Below are positions 47,780 to 58,943 of a stretch of DNA of 64,000 bases, one piece after another. The position numbers and the translations under genes were made by a program. Source of the DNA: Mucidula mucida (Eukaryota; Basidiomycota; Agaricomycetes; Agaricales; Physalacriaceae); NCBI GenBank assembly GCA_015501055.1, contig JADNYV010000089.1, positions 62,001 to 126,000 of the forward strand, written 5' to 3'. Each line of letters starts with the position of its first letter. Position 1 is the first letter of the stretch. Under the pieces are notes generated by a model. The model ran no database searches, had not been told where the DNA came from, and worked only from the letters and a program-made list of their open reading frames with translations.

Positions 47780-48709
47780 ATGTCCAACGAAGCACCCAAA
47801 ACCGCTCCTCACACACCCGCTCATCACGCTGATGTCGAAATCAAAGGCCGATCCCTTGTCAACAAGCCTTACGACTATGACGGGGACAAGTCCAAGTACA
47901 AGAGCTGGTGGTGATCAATGTTCACATACATCCGTGACAAGAAGAACAACCTCACATCTGACTCCGAAAGGATCGATGTTGTTCTCTCCTACATCCGAGG
48001 AGATCATGTAGATGCATGGGTCCAGAACTACTCGGACCAGAACTTCGATGAGGAAGAAGAGGAATGGACAGTCTCTTGGACGGAGTTCAAGGAAGACTTG
48101 AAGGAGCGATTTGTGGATTCCAATCTCGCGCGAGACGCGCAAGACCAGATCGAGCGGTTGCGCCAGGGGCAAGACACTGCTCAAGACTTCTTCTAAAAGT
48201 TCGAGGTCCTGCTCACTCAGGCAGGATACTCGAAGGATGATGCATTCGTCGTGCGACTTCTCGAGACCAATGTCAACGAGAAGATCATCAACCAGATCTA
48301 TGGCAGCCGAGATGGGTTGCCAGAGAAGTACAAGGATTGGAAGGCACAGATCCTTCAGATCGATCAGCTATGGAGAAGGCGGGCGGCGAGCAAGAGGTCC
48401 AGCATGCAGTCCCGGCCTCAAGCTCCGCAGGTGGTTACATCGAGAGCTAATCCTACAAACCCACCTCCAACGCCGATCACACAACGAGATGCTACCGGTG
48501 TTACCTATGGAGGAGCCGGCAGGCCGATGGACATCGACAACGCACGTCGAAGAGGACTTTGCTTCAGCTGTGGCGAACACGGCCACGTCAGCAGGTTCTG
48601 TCCGAAGAAGGGTCGACCCCAGACGATTCGGGGTTTATGGACCGAGATGAATGACGAGGAGAAGAAGAAGCTGGCCGAAGAGTTGGGTTTTGCGAAGCTC
48701 CCGCAGTAG
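47780..48709 (+). pseudogene. Gypsy C gag with two in-frame stops
   Basis: 310 codon positions from ATG 47780 (MSNEAPKTAPH) in one frame. TGA at 47912-47914 stands where B has Gln (WWQFMF), and TAA at 48194-48196 stands where B has Gln (FFQKFEV). Unlike B, the EEEEEW segment is kept, so no frameshift. CCHC knuckle CFSCGEHGHVSRFC. Ends ...LGFAKLPQ at 48709. Confidence 0.88.
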
Positions 48710-48726
48710 ACGCAGTCCTGCCGGAG
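48685..48726 (+). promoter_or_regulatory. -1 ribosomal frameshift signal, gypsy C
   Basis: Heptamer G GGT TTT (48685-48691) in gag frame; a 6-nt spacer; stem CTCCCGCAG (48698-48706) with CTGCCGGAG (48718-48726), eight of nine pairs; an 11-nt loop starting with the gag stop TAG (48707-48709). Pol is open in the -1 frame across this point (VGFCEAPAVDAVLPEQ). Confidence 0.78.
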
Positions 48727-51412
48727 CAGTCATCAAGGAAAGGGTCGTCAGATGCAGAATCTATTTACAGTACGGGTACTGAAACATCTAAAATATCATC
48801 GACGACTTTACCACCAAGACCTGCGAAAGAAAGATTTGAGCCAAATACGCCCGAGTGGATCGCACAACGGCTAAAAGAGGATGACATGTCGAGAGCAGTG
48901 GGAATTTTGAGAGCATGGATGCCGGAGCGGAGAGAGAGAGAAGCGACGGAGGAGAAGGTGATGGTGATCAGAGCGTTGACAAAGGAAGCCGCGGTGGAAG
49001 TTGTGACGGAGTTGAAAAAGTCGAGGAAGTACATCCGGGGAACAAAGGGGCGGGACATGAAACTCCGAGTAACCATAGAGAGCGTACACACAGGCTCTGA
49101 ATGGGAAACGAGTGCCCTTCTTGACAGTGGAGCAACGGGTTCTTGTGTCAATAAAGAATTCGTCGAGAAGAACGGACTCCCGATCAAGGAGTTACCGGTC
49201 AAGCTCCCTGTCTACAATGCGGATGGAACCCTAAACGAGGGAGGAGCAATTGAAGGTTTTGTGGAGGTCCGGATGAAGATCGGCGATCATGCAGAAAAGA
49301 TTGAGTTGGCCGTCACCAATCTTGGCAAAACAAGCATCTTTTTGGGGCTAGATTGGCTACGATATCACAATCCCACGATCAACTGGACGGAATCCACATT
49401 GACCTTTGATTGATGCCCAGACCGCTGCGGCTATCTACCCAAGTACAACTCACCGGAAGATAAAGGAGAAGACGTAGAAGAGAAGTTGGAAGAGGGAGAG
49501 CGTTTGTTCTGGATGGACTGGGACAACTATCGCAAAAGCGGTGAAAAGCTGAGATCACAACAGCCTTCATCCGCTGCTGCACCTTACATCGAGGAATTTT
49601 CCGATGTATTCAGCAAGGCGGACTTTGACAAGTTACCGGAGCGAAGACCCTGGGATCACGCGATAGAACTTATGCCTGGTTCCAAACCGGTTGACTGCAA
49701 GGTTTATCCCCTTAGTCCATCCGAGCAGAAGGCGTTAGATGAGTTCCTGGAAGAAAACATACGGACGGGACGTATACGGCCATCAATTTCACCTATGGCA
49801 TCACCCTTCTTCTTTGTCAAAAAGAAGGATGGAAGCCTTCGGCCAGTACAAGATTATCGGAAGTTGAACGATATGACAATCAAGAACCGATACCCCTTGC
49901 CGTTGATCCAGGAGCTTATTGACAAGTTGAAGGGAGCAAAGGTTTTCACGAAGATGGATGTCCGATGGGGTTACAATAACATCCGGATCAAAGAAGGTGA
50001 TGAGTGGAAAGCGGCGTTTAGAACAAACCGAGGCCTGTTCGAGCCCTCAGTTATGTTCTTCGGACTTACAAACTCGCCAGCAACGTTCCAATCGTTCATG
50101 AATCACATTCTGAAGGAATTGATTGACGACGGACATGTTATCGTTTACTTGGACGATATACTTATCTTTACGAACACATTGGAAGAACATAGGCATATCG
50201 TACGACGAGTATTAGAAATATTACGAGTAAATAAGTTGTATTTAAAACCCGAGAAATGTAGTTTCGAGGCACATACTGTAGACTACTTAGGAGTTATTGT
50301 TGGAGGAGGAGAAGTGAAGATGGATCCGGCAAAAGTGGCCGTAGTGAAGGAATGGAAGGAACCGACGAAGAAGAAGGAAGTACAGTCATTCCTGGGCTTC
50401 TGCAACTTCTACCGACGTTTCATCCGGGGATTTGCGGGAGTAGCGAAGCCATTGACATCGCTAACCGGGAAGGGCGAGTGGGTTTGGGGCATGGAGCAGC
50501 ACGAGGCGTTTGAGGGGTTGAAACGGAGGATGACGGAAGAACCCGTTCTGATCGTACCACGCGACGACGGCAAGTTTTGAGTTGAGGCAGACTCCTCAAA
50601 CTATGCAAACGGGGCGGTTCTTTCCCAGTTGGTTGACGGAAAATGGAGACCAGTAGCCTTTCGGTCTCGCGCGCTGAACGAAGTAGAGCGCAATTATGAG
50701 ATCTACGACAAAGAGATGATGGCTATTATGGACTCGATTGACGACTGGAGACAATATCTCCTTGGAGCAAAGGAAACGGTGGAGGTGTTTACCGATCATC
50801 AAAACCTCCAGTACTTCCGGAAGCCACAGAAGTTGAATTGGAGGCAGGCGAGATGGGTTACGGAGTTAGCGGAGTATGACATACAGATGATTCACAAGCC
50901 GGGCAAGACAATGGGGAAAGCTGATGCCTTGTCAAGGATGACAGGCCTTGAGAAGGGGGAAAAAGATAATGAAAACGTTGTTTTGCTCAAGCCGGAGTTT
51001 TTTATTTCACAAATTCAATTTTCTTTACATACAGTAGATACACCGGAGGACGAATTACTTAACAAAATCAAACAAAGAAAAGGAAACAAAGACAGATACG
51101 TACAAAAAGCATTAGAAAACAAAGAAAAAGGATGGGAAGAGAAGGAAAATGGACTTATTATGTGGAAAGATCATATTTACATACCGAAGGACAAGGAATT
51201 GCGGGGAAAAGTTATTGGAATGCATCATGACGCACAGCTTGCAGGGCATCCCGGACGATACAAGACCCTCGAGCTGATCACACGTACCTATTGGTGGCCA
51301 GGAATCAGCCAAGACGTCCGTGAATACGTAGAAGGGTGTCAAAAATGCCAGGTCACAAAGGCACATCGCACGAAGCCGGCTGCACCTCTTCATCCTATTG
51401 ACGTGCCAAGCG

Positions 51413-52703
51413 TAGAGATGGACACGAGTCCATACTCGAGTATATTCGGACTCATCGTATGAGTAACTCTTACCTCAAACCCAATACTCAAGACTCGAGT
51501 CTTCACTCGAGACTCTACTCGAATATCTACTCTACTCGAGAGTACTTCATGAGTCTCGAGTATTCGAGTACTCGAGTACGATCCGAGTATACTCGAGTAT
51601 ACTCACGTATCAGCAAGCAAATTCAAACATAAAGACAGTGAAGATTAAAGTAAGTAGGTCGTAAGTGTATCAAGTTATATCCATATCAGTAGCATCCATA
51701 TCAGTAGTATCCTGAGGTGAAGAAGCAGGCTTGCGCCGTCGAACCACGTGGGCTTCAACGATCCGCAACCTGACACGGAGCTTGGGCAAGCAGTGCCTTA
51801 CGACAATTTGGATGCCTCGTCTTTCGGTGACCGCCAGATGCAGATTCTCGGTGCACTTTTCAACGGCCGAGTCGTCCCGGAGAGCATTGACTGGGGTCGG
51901 ATGGGGCTGGCGGCAGCAACGTTTACGGGACGCGCGTCTGTCCTGGCTGCTTTGTACCGGGTGATGCGACGCTGGTGTCGTGTTCCACCAATGCCGGCGG
52001 GAACTTCACAGGCCGCTCACAAGTTGATCTGTGGCTCTCTGATGTCAGAACGGGAAATGCGGACTGTTGAGTACGGATTAGCTGAGTACTATGTGGACTG
52101 TTACGTTACAGTTTTCGGGCGCGCACCCCTTCTTCCTCACGGACTGTAGAGTATTCGTTTTTGTGGACGATTTTGTAGTTTTTTTGTATATTAGATGTAT
52201 CATACTCTTCACCTGATGCGTCGTATGCGTCGCTTCGCAACAGTACTCGCATCAGGTTTGTTTGTAGCACAACATTTTGTATGGCCTTCATGGCCTTTGT
52301 CCTTTTTTTTGCTAATGGCATTTTACCTAATTATGTGTGATCTGGACTGAAATTGTATAATGAATATGCCCTTTTGGCGCAGTGGTTATACTCGTTGTTG
52401 TGCTGATGCACAGAAATGGCTGAGCTCCGTGGGTTCAATGCTCACGGGGTTCATTTTGTTCAAAAAATATATATTAGGAGCTGAATACTCACGAATACTC
52501 ACGAATATAAGAATACTCATGAGTATTCACGAATATTTATGAGTATGAGTCTATCGAGTATTCGTGGCCCCAAACTGAAACTCTAGACTCACCATAGACT
52601 CTAGACTCTACTCTACTCACGTGCGAGTATACTCTTGGCTTGCATGATGAGTATGAGTTTATTCGTGAGTACTTTTTTTATTCTATACTCGCGTCCGACT
52701 CTA
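51413..52703. mobile_element. hAT-like element D (non-autonomous) inside gypsy C
   Basis: 1291 bp flanked by the 8-bp duplication GCCAAGCG (51405-51412, 52704-52711). Gypsy B shows the corresponding site (GCCAAGCAAGC), so the insertion borders are certain. Ends are inverted: left TAGAGATGGACACGAGT, right complement TAGAGTCGGACGCGAGT, 14 of 17 matching. 8-bp duplications and TAGAG ends are typical of hAT. Dense CTCGAGTAT-type subterminal repeats fill about 51,425-51,610 and 52,480-52,690. A central open stretch (about 51,731-52,149, no ATG start) contains no transposase motif that I recognise. Confidence 0.85.
52369..52460 (+). ncRNA. tRNA-like Pol III promoter relic in hAT D
   Basis: A box A-like TGGCGCAGTGG (about 52,376-52,386) and box B-like GGGTTCAATGC (about 52,432-52,442) are at a tRNA-like distance, and GTGGG-TTCAATG-CTCAC looks like a T arm with one mismatch. 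The acceptor halves do not pair, so this is not a working tRNA gene; a tRNA-derived SINE piece or degraded tRNA captured by the transposon is the best reading. Confidence 0.4.
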
Positions 52704-53948
52704 GCCAAGCGAGCCATGGGAGATAGTAGGGACGGACATGATTGGAGAACTGCCGGAATCAGGAGGATACAACGCGATCAGCACGTTTGTGGACCATTTC
52801 ACAAAGCGATTACGCATCATACCCACACACACCACTCTGACGTCGGAACGCATGGCCCGCATTTACCGTGATCGGATTTTCCCCATACATGGGATGCCAC
52901 GACAGATGATACATGACCGCGGTCCACAATACCACTCGCGTTTTATGAAGGAGTTGTACCGGTTGTTGGGCATACAAGGAAACTTTACAACGGCATATCA
53001 TCCACAGGCAAATGGGCAGACGGAACGGCTGAACCAAGAGATAGAACATTTCTTACGGTTATTTGTCAACTATCATCAGAACGACTGGCACGAATGGCTA
53101 CCCTCTGCCGAATTTGTTTACAATGATCGGGTACACTCGGCAACCAAAGTCACTCCGTTCTTCGCAGACATGGGCAGACACCCTTACAAAGGCACCGCCC
53201 CGAAAACGGCATCGAGAAATGAGACTGCGCAGGAGTTTGCCGACGGCATGAGGAAAACATGGGATGAAGTGGGGTTGGCATTGAAGATGGCCAAAGAGGA
53301 CATGAAACGGTTTTATGACAAGAAGCGAACAGAAGCAGTAGAGTACAAGGAAGGCGACAAAGTATGGCTGGAAGGGATGAATCTCAGCACGGACCGACCA
53401 ATGAAGAAGCTCGATGACAAATGCTTTGGGCCGTTCAAAGTGATCAAGAAAGTCGGGACAAGCTCTTACAAGTTACAGATTCCTCACACGTGGAAACACA
53501 TTCATCCTGTGTTCAATGAGGCCCTGTTGACGCCTTACCACGAGCCGCAATTTCCGACGCAACCCCGAGACACGCGTCCACCACCTGCGCTAGAAGGAGC
53601 CAAACCAGAATGGGAGGTTGAGAAAGTGGTTAATTCCCGGAAGTACCGCGGGGGTTTTCAATACGAGGTTCACTGGAAGGGTTATGGCACACACAAACAG
53701 ACATGGGAACCGGCATGCAATCTCAAGAATGCCGACGAACCTATTCGCGATTTCCACCAGCAGTACCCGAACAAGCCGAAGCCACCTGCGCTTGCTCGCA
53801 TTGAAGTCCCCATGTCGCAATTTCCATCACATCTATTCCAACCCATGCCACCGCCTGACACCGAACCTCTTGACGTCACGCTACCCTCTGCGGCCCTCAT
53901 GGAGCAAATCTGGCGCAGAATGGAACTTGCGCCTTAAGGAGGGGGTGA

Positions 53949-54477
53949 TGTTATGAATCGCCATATTTTCACACTTTCACATCTTATCATATCTTATCGG
54001 GGGCCTTGTCTTATCAACCAACGGACTGTTTCATCATCTGTTTCGTCACCGATCATATCCTTTTTCATTACCGAAGCCGTACTCATGCCGGACACACGTC
54101 CAACACATGGATGACATCATACATGCCGATACCTCATGGACTCCCTATTGTATACACACCGCCGACACTCGTAGTACACATAGTCGTTTCAGTATTATTA
54201 CTTACATGCAGTTACCACTCGTATTTAATGGTTTCACGGACTAGTAGCATACAACACTGGGTCAAGGGCGTGGAGCATCCCTAGTGGAAACGCGTATGGA
54301 CAAGGAGTCTCAAACACAGACTTACTAGTATATAAGCAGTAGTGTAGTATCATTGTACTTTAGTTCCGATCTCGTTTATACACCTGGCCTAGCACAGTCT
54401 TACGAACGCGAACACTTTCTTCCTTAGTTCTTGCTGTGGTACCTGGTTAAGTCTCGTGGCTTAGTCAGTCGCTAACA
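53949..54477 (+). repeat. 3' LTR of gypsy C
   Basis: 529 bp, followed by target duplication AGTAA (54478-54482). Confidence 0.93.
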
Positions 54478-54535
54478 AGTAATCAGAAACTCTTGTTCTG
54501 CATTACTCAAAGGATACTTGAGCCGGGGCACCACA

Positions 54536-57013
54536 AAAGTGCCGTGGCCGCTACCGTGCATCATTACCGTGCATCACTGCCGTGATGGACCCTGTGACCG
54601 CGGCATGCAGCATTACGCACAGGTGGTCACACCATGACTTGAAAGCGTAACACTGTTAAGCGGAGATCGTGTCTTGACTCTCAGCCACCACCATCTATCA
54701 CGACACGTCTAGTCACACCTCAGATATATCCAGTCTCCCTCTTTACCAACCTGTGGTGCATAAGACATAGCTTTTTTCACGTCCCCTCAAGGGTCAATCC
54801 CACCTGTACCATTGCGAGCACGCCTCTACTGTTCTTGGTGCTGTCATTGCACTGGCGCATGGGCACCTCCTCCAAAACAAAGACGTTGAATGCTCTTGGC
54901 GCGCGCCAGCAGGACCAAGGCATCAATGTCGCCTCTTCTGAGTCATCACCTGACGGTTCCACCAACCCGTTCTCTCTCTGCACCTCCACTTTGTCCTTTA
55001 CACGAAAACCGCATCTCAGGTGCTGCTTCTTCCTCGCTTCTCCCTCAATACCCGCACCTGATCCTCCCTCTCTTTCTTTTGCCTGGCCTTATTTGCTCTG
55101 TCCTTTTCTACTCGCTACTCTTTCCGAGTCTCCCGTCGCCATTGTTCCTGTAAGTTCAAGTGCTCTTAGAGTTGTCGTTCCGTCACATACAGCTCCTGCC
55201 CGACCCTCTTCATCTGTGCTATCCTTTTTCCCTTTGCTGCTCTTCCTTTCGCCGCTGTAAGTGACATAGAGTTGTTGTTCCATTGAACGATGCAGCAATC
55301 TCCTCTTCATCCTTTAGTTGGTCGAGAGTCGGGACTTTCCTCCTTGTCCTTTGTTCTCTCCTTGCCCGGAAAATTCTCCGACTAGTACACTGGTGGTGAT
55401 GCCGGTACTTCCTGCTTGGGACAATGCTCGACTTTGGCTTCTGCTTCGATGGCGACGGGTCATCCTTGGGAGTCCAATCTGACTGTGAAGACCGCAAAGT
55501 TTAGAAATGTGCGCGTGGTCTGATTTTATGGTGAGGGCCAGGATTCTGGTGGCGGTGAGCAATGTTCATATTGGTGCACGTCTTGGAACAAACATTTGCC
55601 GAAGGCAAATTCAAGTCAGTCAACTTCTTAGATCTCGGCGGGTATGTCTCTTCGCAATTACTAATACAGTTGTGCCGTATCAGTGTGCATCATACTACAT
55701 GTGCGCGCCGACTAGCATTGGAAGTATAGAAGTTGGGATGATGACAACCAACTACACTATGGTAAGGACCGTACAGCGCCTGAGAACAATCTTGCCAAGC
55801 CCCACACGCCCATCATTTGAAGTAGACAGTGACTTGGAAAGCCATCAGCGACTCAAGACTATGTAGTAGTCTTGCCCACATGTGAATCTACTCTGTAGTT
55901 TCTCATTCTCTCTCCAATTGTAGTGAGGGCAACCAACTTCAGTAGGTTGGTAACGTGGTAAACAGAGACATTCTACTTGTACTTAATATGGCGCCTTTTC
56001 ACTAGCCGCACAAAAGAAGCTATGAGAATAGATTGGAAAGAACATCAAATGAGTACCAGACAGTGGTATACATATATCCAAGCACATATGCACCAGTGTC
56101 GTGATTAAAGAGTACGTTGAGGAAGATCCAGAAGTAGAACGGTAACGCCAAGTAACATGTCGTCATGCACCTGTCACGGCTATGACCGGTTAGTGCCGTG
56201 CAGGGGGTTATCGGCCGGTAAGTCCGTGAAACTAGAATTTGGCTTGGGGCTTAGGTCTACGGTAAATGCCGACCACCATATCTGCCTCAAACAGAACGAT
56301 AACGAGACTTATGGAGATGACGGAGACTCCAAACATACTGTGTGATAAACATGAGCCATAACCCTGCTATTGTATGAGCAGGAGCTGTAGAATAAGCATT
56401 AGTGGGACTTCCCCACTCTTGTTTGCCTCACTATCAGTCCAACGGTCATCTCAAGCATCATCACATTTCCAAATGGTCTCTGCTGTACAGTGTATATCAA
56501 TGGTTCCCAAGGACCTCGGTTGTCGACAGTCGACTTGTTGGTTGGGGCGCTGTCAGTCTCTGAGCCCTTTTGTAACCCCCTTGCTTACTTAAGGGTACCC
56601 CCCAGCACCAGTGGATTTTAAGGCACGTCAGGTCGGGAGTCCCCTGGTGCCGTGCCATTACCGTGCTACCGTGCTACCGTGCTCGCATTACTGCCGCTAC
56701 CGTGCGTGACGTAAGAGTACCGTGGCCGCTACCGTGCAGACAACCGTGACCGCTGCCGTGAGTACCGTGCGACTGTGGGCCGTGCAGGGTGATACCGTGC
56801 GCACGGTAGCGGCCATGAGAAAAACTTTGCTCATTCTCGGTGATTTTTGGTCTGACCACACAAAGTTATCTTACCAAGATATGTTCATTGATACATGTTA
56901 TAGCCGACGCATAACTCGTCTGCTCGAAAGTAGATGCTCCTGGGGATGTGGAAGGTGGCGCAACTTAGGCTGTGGCTGTGCTACCGTGCGGCCACGGCCA
57001 AATTGCGGGGCCG
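54536..57013. mobile_element. hAT-like element F with ACCGTGC subterminal repeats
   Basis: About 2478 bp bounded by the direct repeat CTTGAGCCG (54527-54535, 57014-57022; an 8-bp duplication plus one matching base). Inner ends are imperfect inverted repeats sharing TGGCCG-type sequence: left GCCGTGGCCGC near 54,541-54,560, right GCGGCCACGGC near 56,989-56,999. Clusters of TACCGTGC motifs occur near both ends (54,550-54,600 and 56,650-56,820, at least eight on the right), as expected of transposase-binding subterminal repeats. The inner part has no recognisable transposase; plus-strand frames near 54,835-55,260 and 55,507-55,866 are unassigned. Non-autonomous by appearance. Confidence 0.65.
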
Positions 57014-57488
57014 CTTGAGCCGTTGGACAGACCATGCTCAACGAAAAACAGTCTGTCATCAATTCCTGCACTAAGCGGCTTATTTTGCGCCAAGGTGTCA
57101 TTCGTGCGTTCTTAAACCACGAGTATATGCGTGCCATCCTAGACCTATGTACCTCCCTTGACCGTGCTAGTGCTCGGCGCCCACGTTCGCTCCTCCTCAA
57201 TCATCGACAGATTTGCTCGGCTAAAGACATCGTCAACGGCTCGTTATATCCGCAACCTCAATGGAGGCGTAGCTCGAATGTCTCATCCTGGCAACGTGAC
57301 CGCGCCAAGGTAAAGCTCGCTACTTGCCCGAACACACGCCCTACACATCGCCTTGGCTTGTCCATCGTCATGTCCATGTGTGTTCGACGCCTCAGTCGGT
57401 GTTCGTTCTCTGCGTAGCGTATATAAGCACTGAAGATCTAGTCTAATCGATACTATCCTTCCCACTCCTCCTGCCCTGTCCAAACCTC
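57014..57488 (+). promoter_or_regulatory. Proximal promoter of P3
   Basis: Contains the conserved block (AAAGACATCGTCAACGGC, TCATCCTGGCAACGTGACCG at about 57,223-57,305) and TATA box GTATATAAGC (57,419-57,428), about 60 bp before the ATG. Everything farther upstream was pushed away by F and gypsy C. Confidence 0.65.
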
Positions 57489-58126
57489 ATGTTGGTCAAC
57501 GTCCTCTCCGTCCTAACACTCTCCGCGGTCGCTCTCGCAGCCCCCGCCTTACATGCTCCACTCGAAGCACGCGCTGTGGCCAGAAGAGAATACTATGATC
57601 ACAAGGACTACAAGGATAAGGACTACAAAGACACGGACTGCGACGACAAGGATAAAGATTACAAAGACAAAGACTACAAGGACAAGGAGACTTGGGTGGT
57701 ACGCAGATAGTCTTACGCGTTTAACGGTTTCGCTAACGCTGGTGTACTCTTCAGAATTGGAACGACAAACACGACGATTGGAAGGATAAGCATGACGAGA
57801 AGGACAAGTACGATGGAAAGTACAGACGCAGCAATGACAAGCACGACGACAAGGATAAGCACGATTGGAAGGACAAGTATGATGGGAAGGATAAACATGA
57901 CGATAAAGAGAAGTACGGGAAGGATAAGCATGATGACAAGTACGATGGGAAGTACAAACGCACTGACGGAAAGGATAACGATTGGAAGGACAAGCACGAC
58001 TGGGAGGGAAAGCACGATTGGGAGGACAAGCATGACGGGAAGTACAAGCACGACTGGGAGGACAAGCATGACTGGAAAGACAAGCACGACGGGAAGGATA
58101 AGCACGACGACAAGTACTACTACTAG
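57489..58126 (+). CDS. P3: secreted Asp/Lys/His/Trp-rich protein, paralogue of P1
   Basis: Exons 57489-57698 and 57755-58126, 56-nt phase-0 intron, 193 aa. Signal peptide MLVNVLSVLTLSAVALAA, dibasic site ARR, DYKD units and single Cys as in P1. Exon 2 has a shorter hexapeptide run (KHDWEGKHDWEDKHDGKYK) than P1. Ends KHDDKYYY. Open frame, splice sites and TATA box are all intact, so it is probably still a gene although its upstream region is now transposon DNA. Confidence 0.85.
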
Positions 58127-58198
58127 TCAGTATCGTCGTGCGCTAACTTATATTTATCTACTGTACCACGGATCTCGTTCTGCTCCCGGACTTTACTT

Positions 58199-58284
58199 AC
58201 GCATGGACAGCTTTTATTTACTTTCATTGATCGCATCGCATACGCATGGACAGCTTGTATTTACTTTCATTGATCGCATCGCAT
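58199..58284 (+). repeat. 43-bp tandem duplication after P3
   Basis: Two copies (58199-58241, 58242-58284) of a unit starting ACGCATGGACAGCTT and ending TCGCATCGCAT, one base different. The single-copy form occurs after P1 and P2. It lies in the likely 3' untranslated or downstream region. Confidence 0.9.
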
Positions 58285-58943
58285 TTGTCGCATAGTTCCT
58301 CTTGATTTCCTCAGAATAGCTTCATTCTGGGAATAGTTACGCCACACTCTCCGTCCGCTGCTGGTCTTTCCTCCGGAACAACCAATGGTAAAGAAATAGC
58401 ACACTCGATCTAACAGAGCGTCGACTCCCCGACATCGTGACACCGACCCATTGCAGTCAGTAGTAGCGCTACATAGAGAGTCGGACGCGCAGGCTGCGAA
58501 CATATATTTGACTTATGACAAGGCCTAGTCCGAGCAAGATTTTCGACGGCAGATAACAGTACTTTGCAACCTGCCTCTTCACCAATGTCTCAACCGCAGC
58601 ATCGAGCGTACTTGTAGCAACATGTAGAACTCAAGACTAATTCAGAGCGAAGCCATAGGTGAGGCACCCCTCGTCCAGCTCCTTATAAGTCTAAGCGCGT
58701 CACTCAAGATCGACTGTCATGCCTGACTGATGAGGCTACATGGAACACAGATAAATCGTAACTGTCATGATCATTGAGGTAAACCGAAAGTACAATGAGT
58801 GTGGACTCTGGAGTCGTAAAGTAGTACAACGAGTGTGAGCTCTCCGAGTAAGTATTCATACAAATGAATTCAAACCGTCATCATGGCTCAAGAAGAGCAC
58901 TGCGCCTGCGCAACAACCAGCCAGCACCAGTGAATAAAAGAAA
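58285..58943. other. No recognised gene
   Basis: Intergenic between P3 and the HNH-like gene. No homology to the P1/P2 spacers after about 58,290, so the third cassette ends here. Confidence 0.5.

Larger units (their letters stand above)
48710..53937 (+). pseudogene. Gypsy C pol, split by hAT D
   Basis: Protease LLDSGATGSC; TGA at 49411-49413 after TLTFD; RT (FFFVKKKDGSLRPVQDYRKL, VIVYLDDILIF, FLGFCNFYRRFI); TGA at 50578-50580 (KF*VEADSSN, where Arg is usual); RNase H (EADSSNYANGAVLSQ, FTDHQNLQYF); integrase zinc end CQKCQVTKAH; hAT D at 51413-52703; integrase core (GTDMIGE, DRGPQYHS, NGQTERLNQE); chromodomain (VEKVVNSRKYRGG, VHWKGYGTHKQTWEP). Removing D and one target copy restores the frame (S-E-P-W-E-I-V-G-T-D). 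Stop at 53935-53937, next to the polypurine tract AAGGAGGGGGTGA. Confidence 0.88.
46652..54477 (+). mobile_element. Gypsy C: chromodomain element, very recent insertion
   Basis: LTRs 46652-47180 and 53949-54477, both 529 bp and almost identical (I see one dinucleotide difference, CCTAG/CACAG); target duplication AGTAA at 46647-46651 and 54478-54482. The inner part has leader, gag, frameshift site and pol with protease, RT, RNase H, integrase and chromodomain. Several stops break gag and pol, and hAT D sits in the integrase region. Same family as gypsy B. Confidence 0.95.

Noticed and set aside
51748..52149. Transposase of element D
   Set aside because: No ATG start, 133 codons only, and no recognisable catalytic or dimerisation motif.
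52369..52460. A genuine tRNA gene in hAT D
   Set aside because: Acceptor-stem halves do not pair and the anticodon arm is irregular; kept only as a tRNA-like relic.
54835..55866. Transposase of element F
   Set aside because: Frames lack any hAT or other transposase motif and are Ser/Pro/Leu-rich low-complexity; element treated as non-autonomous.
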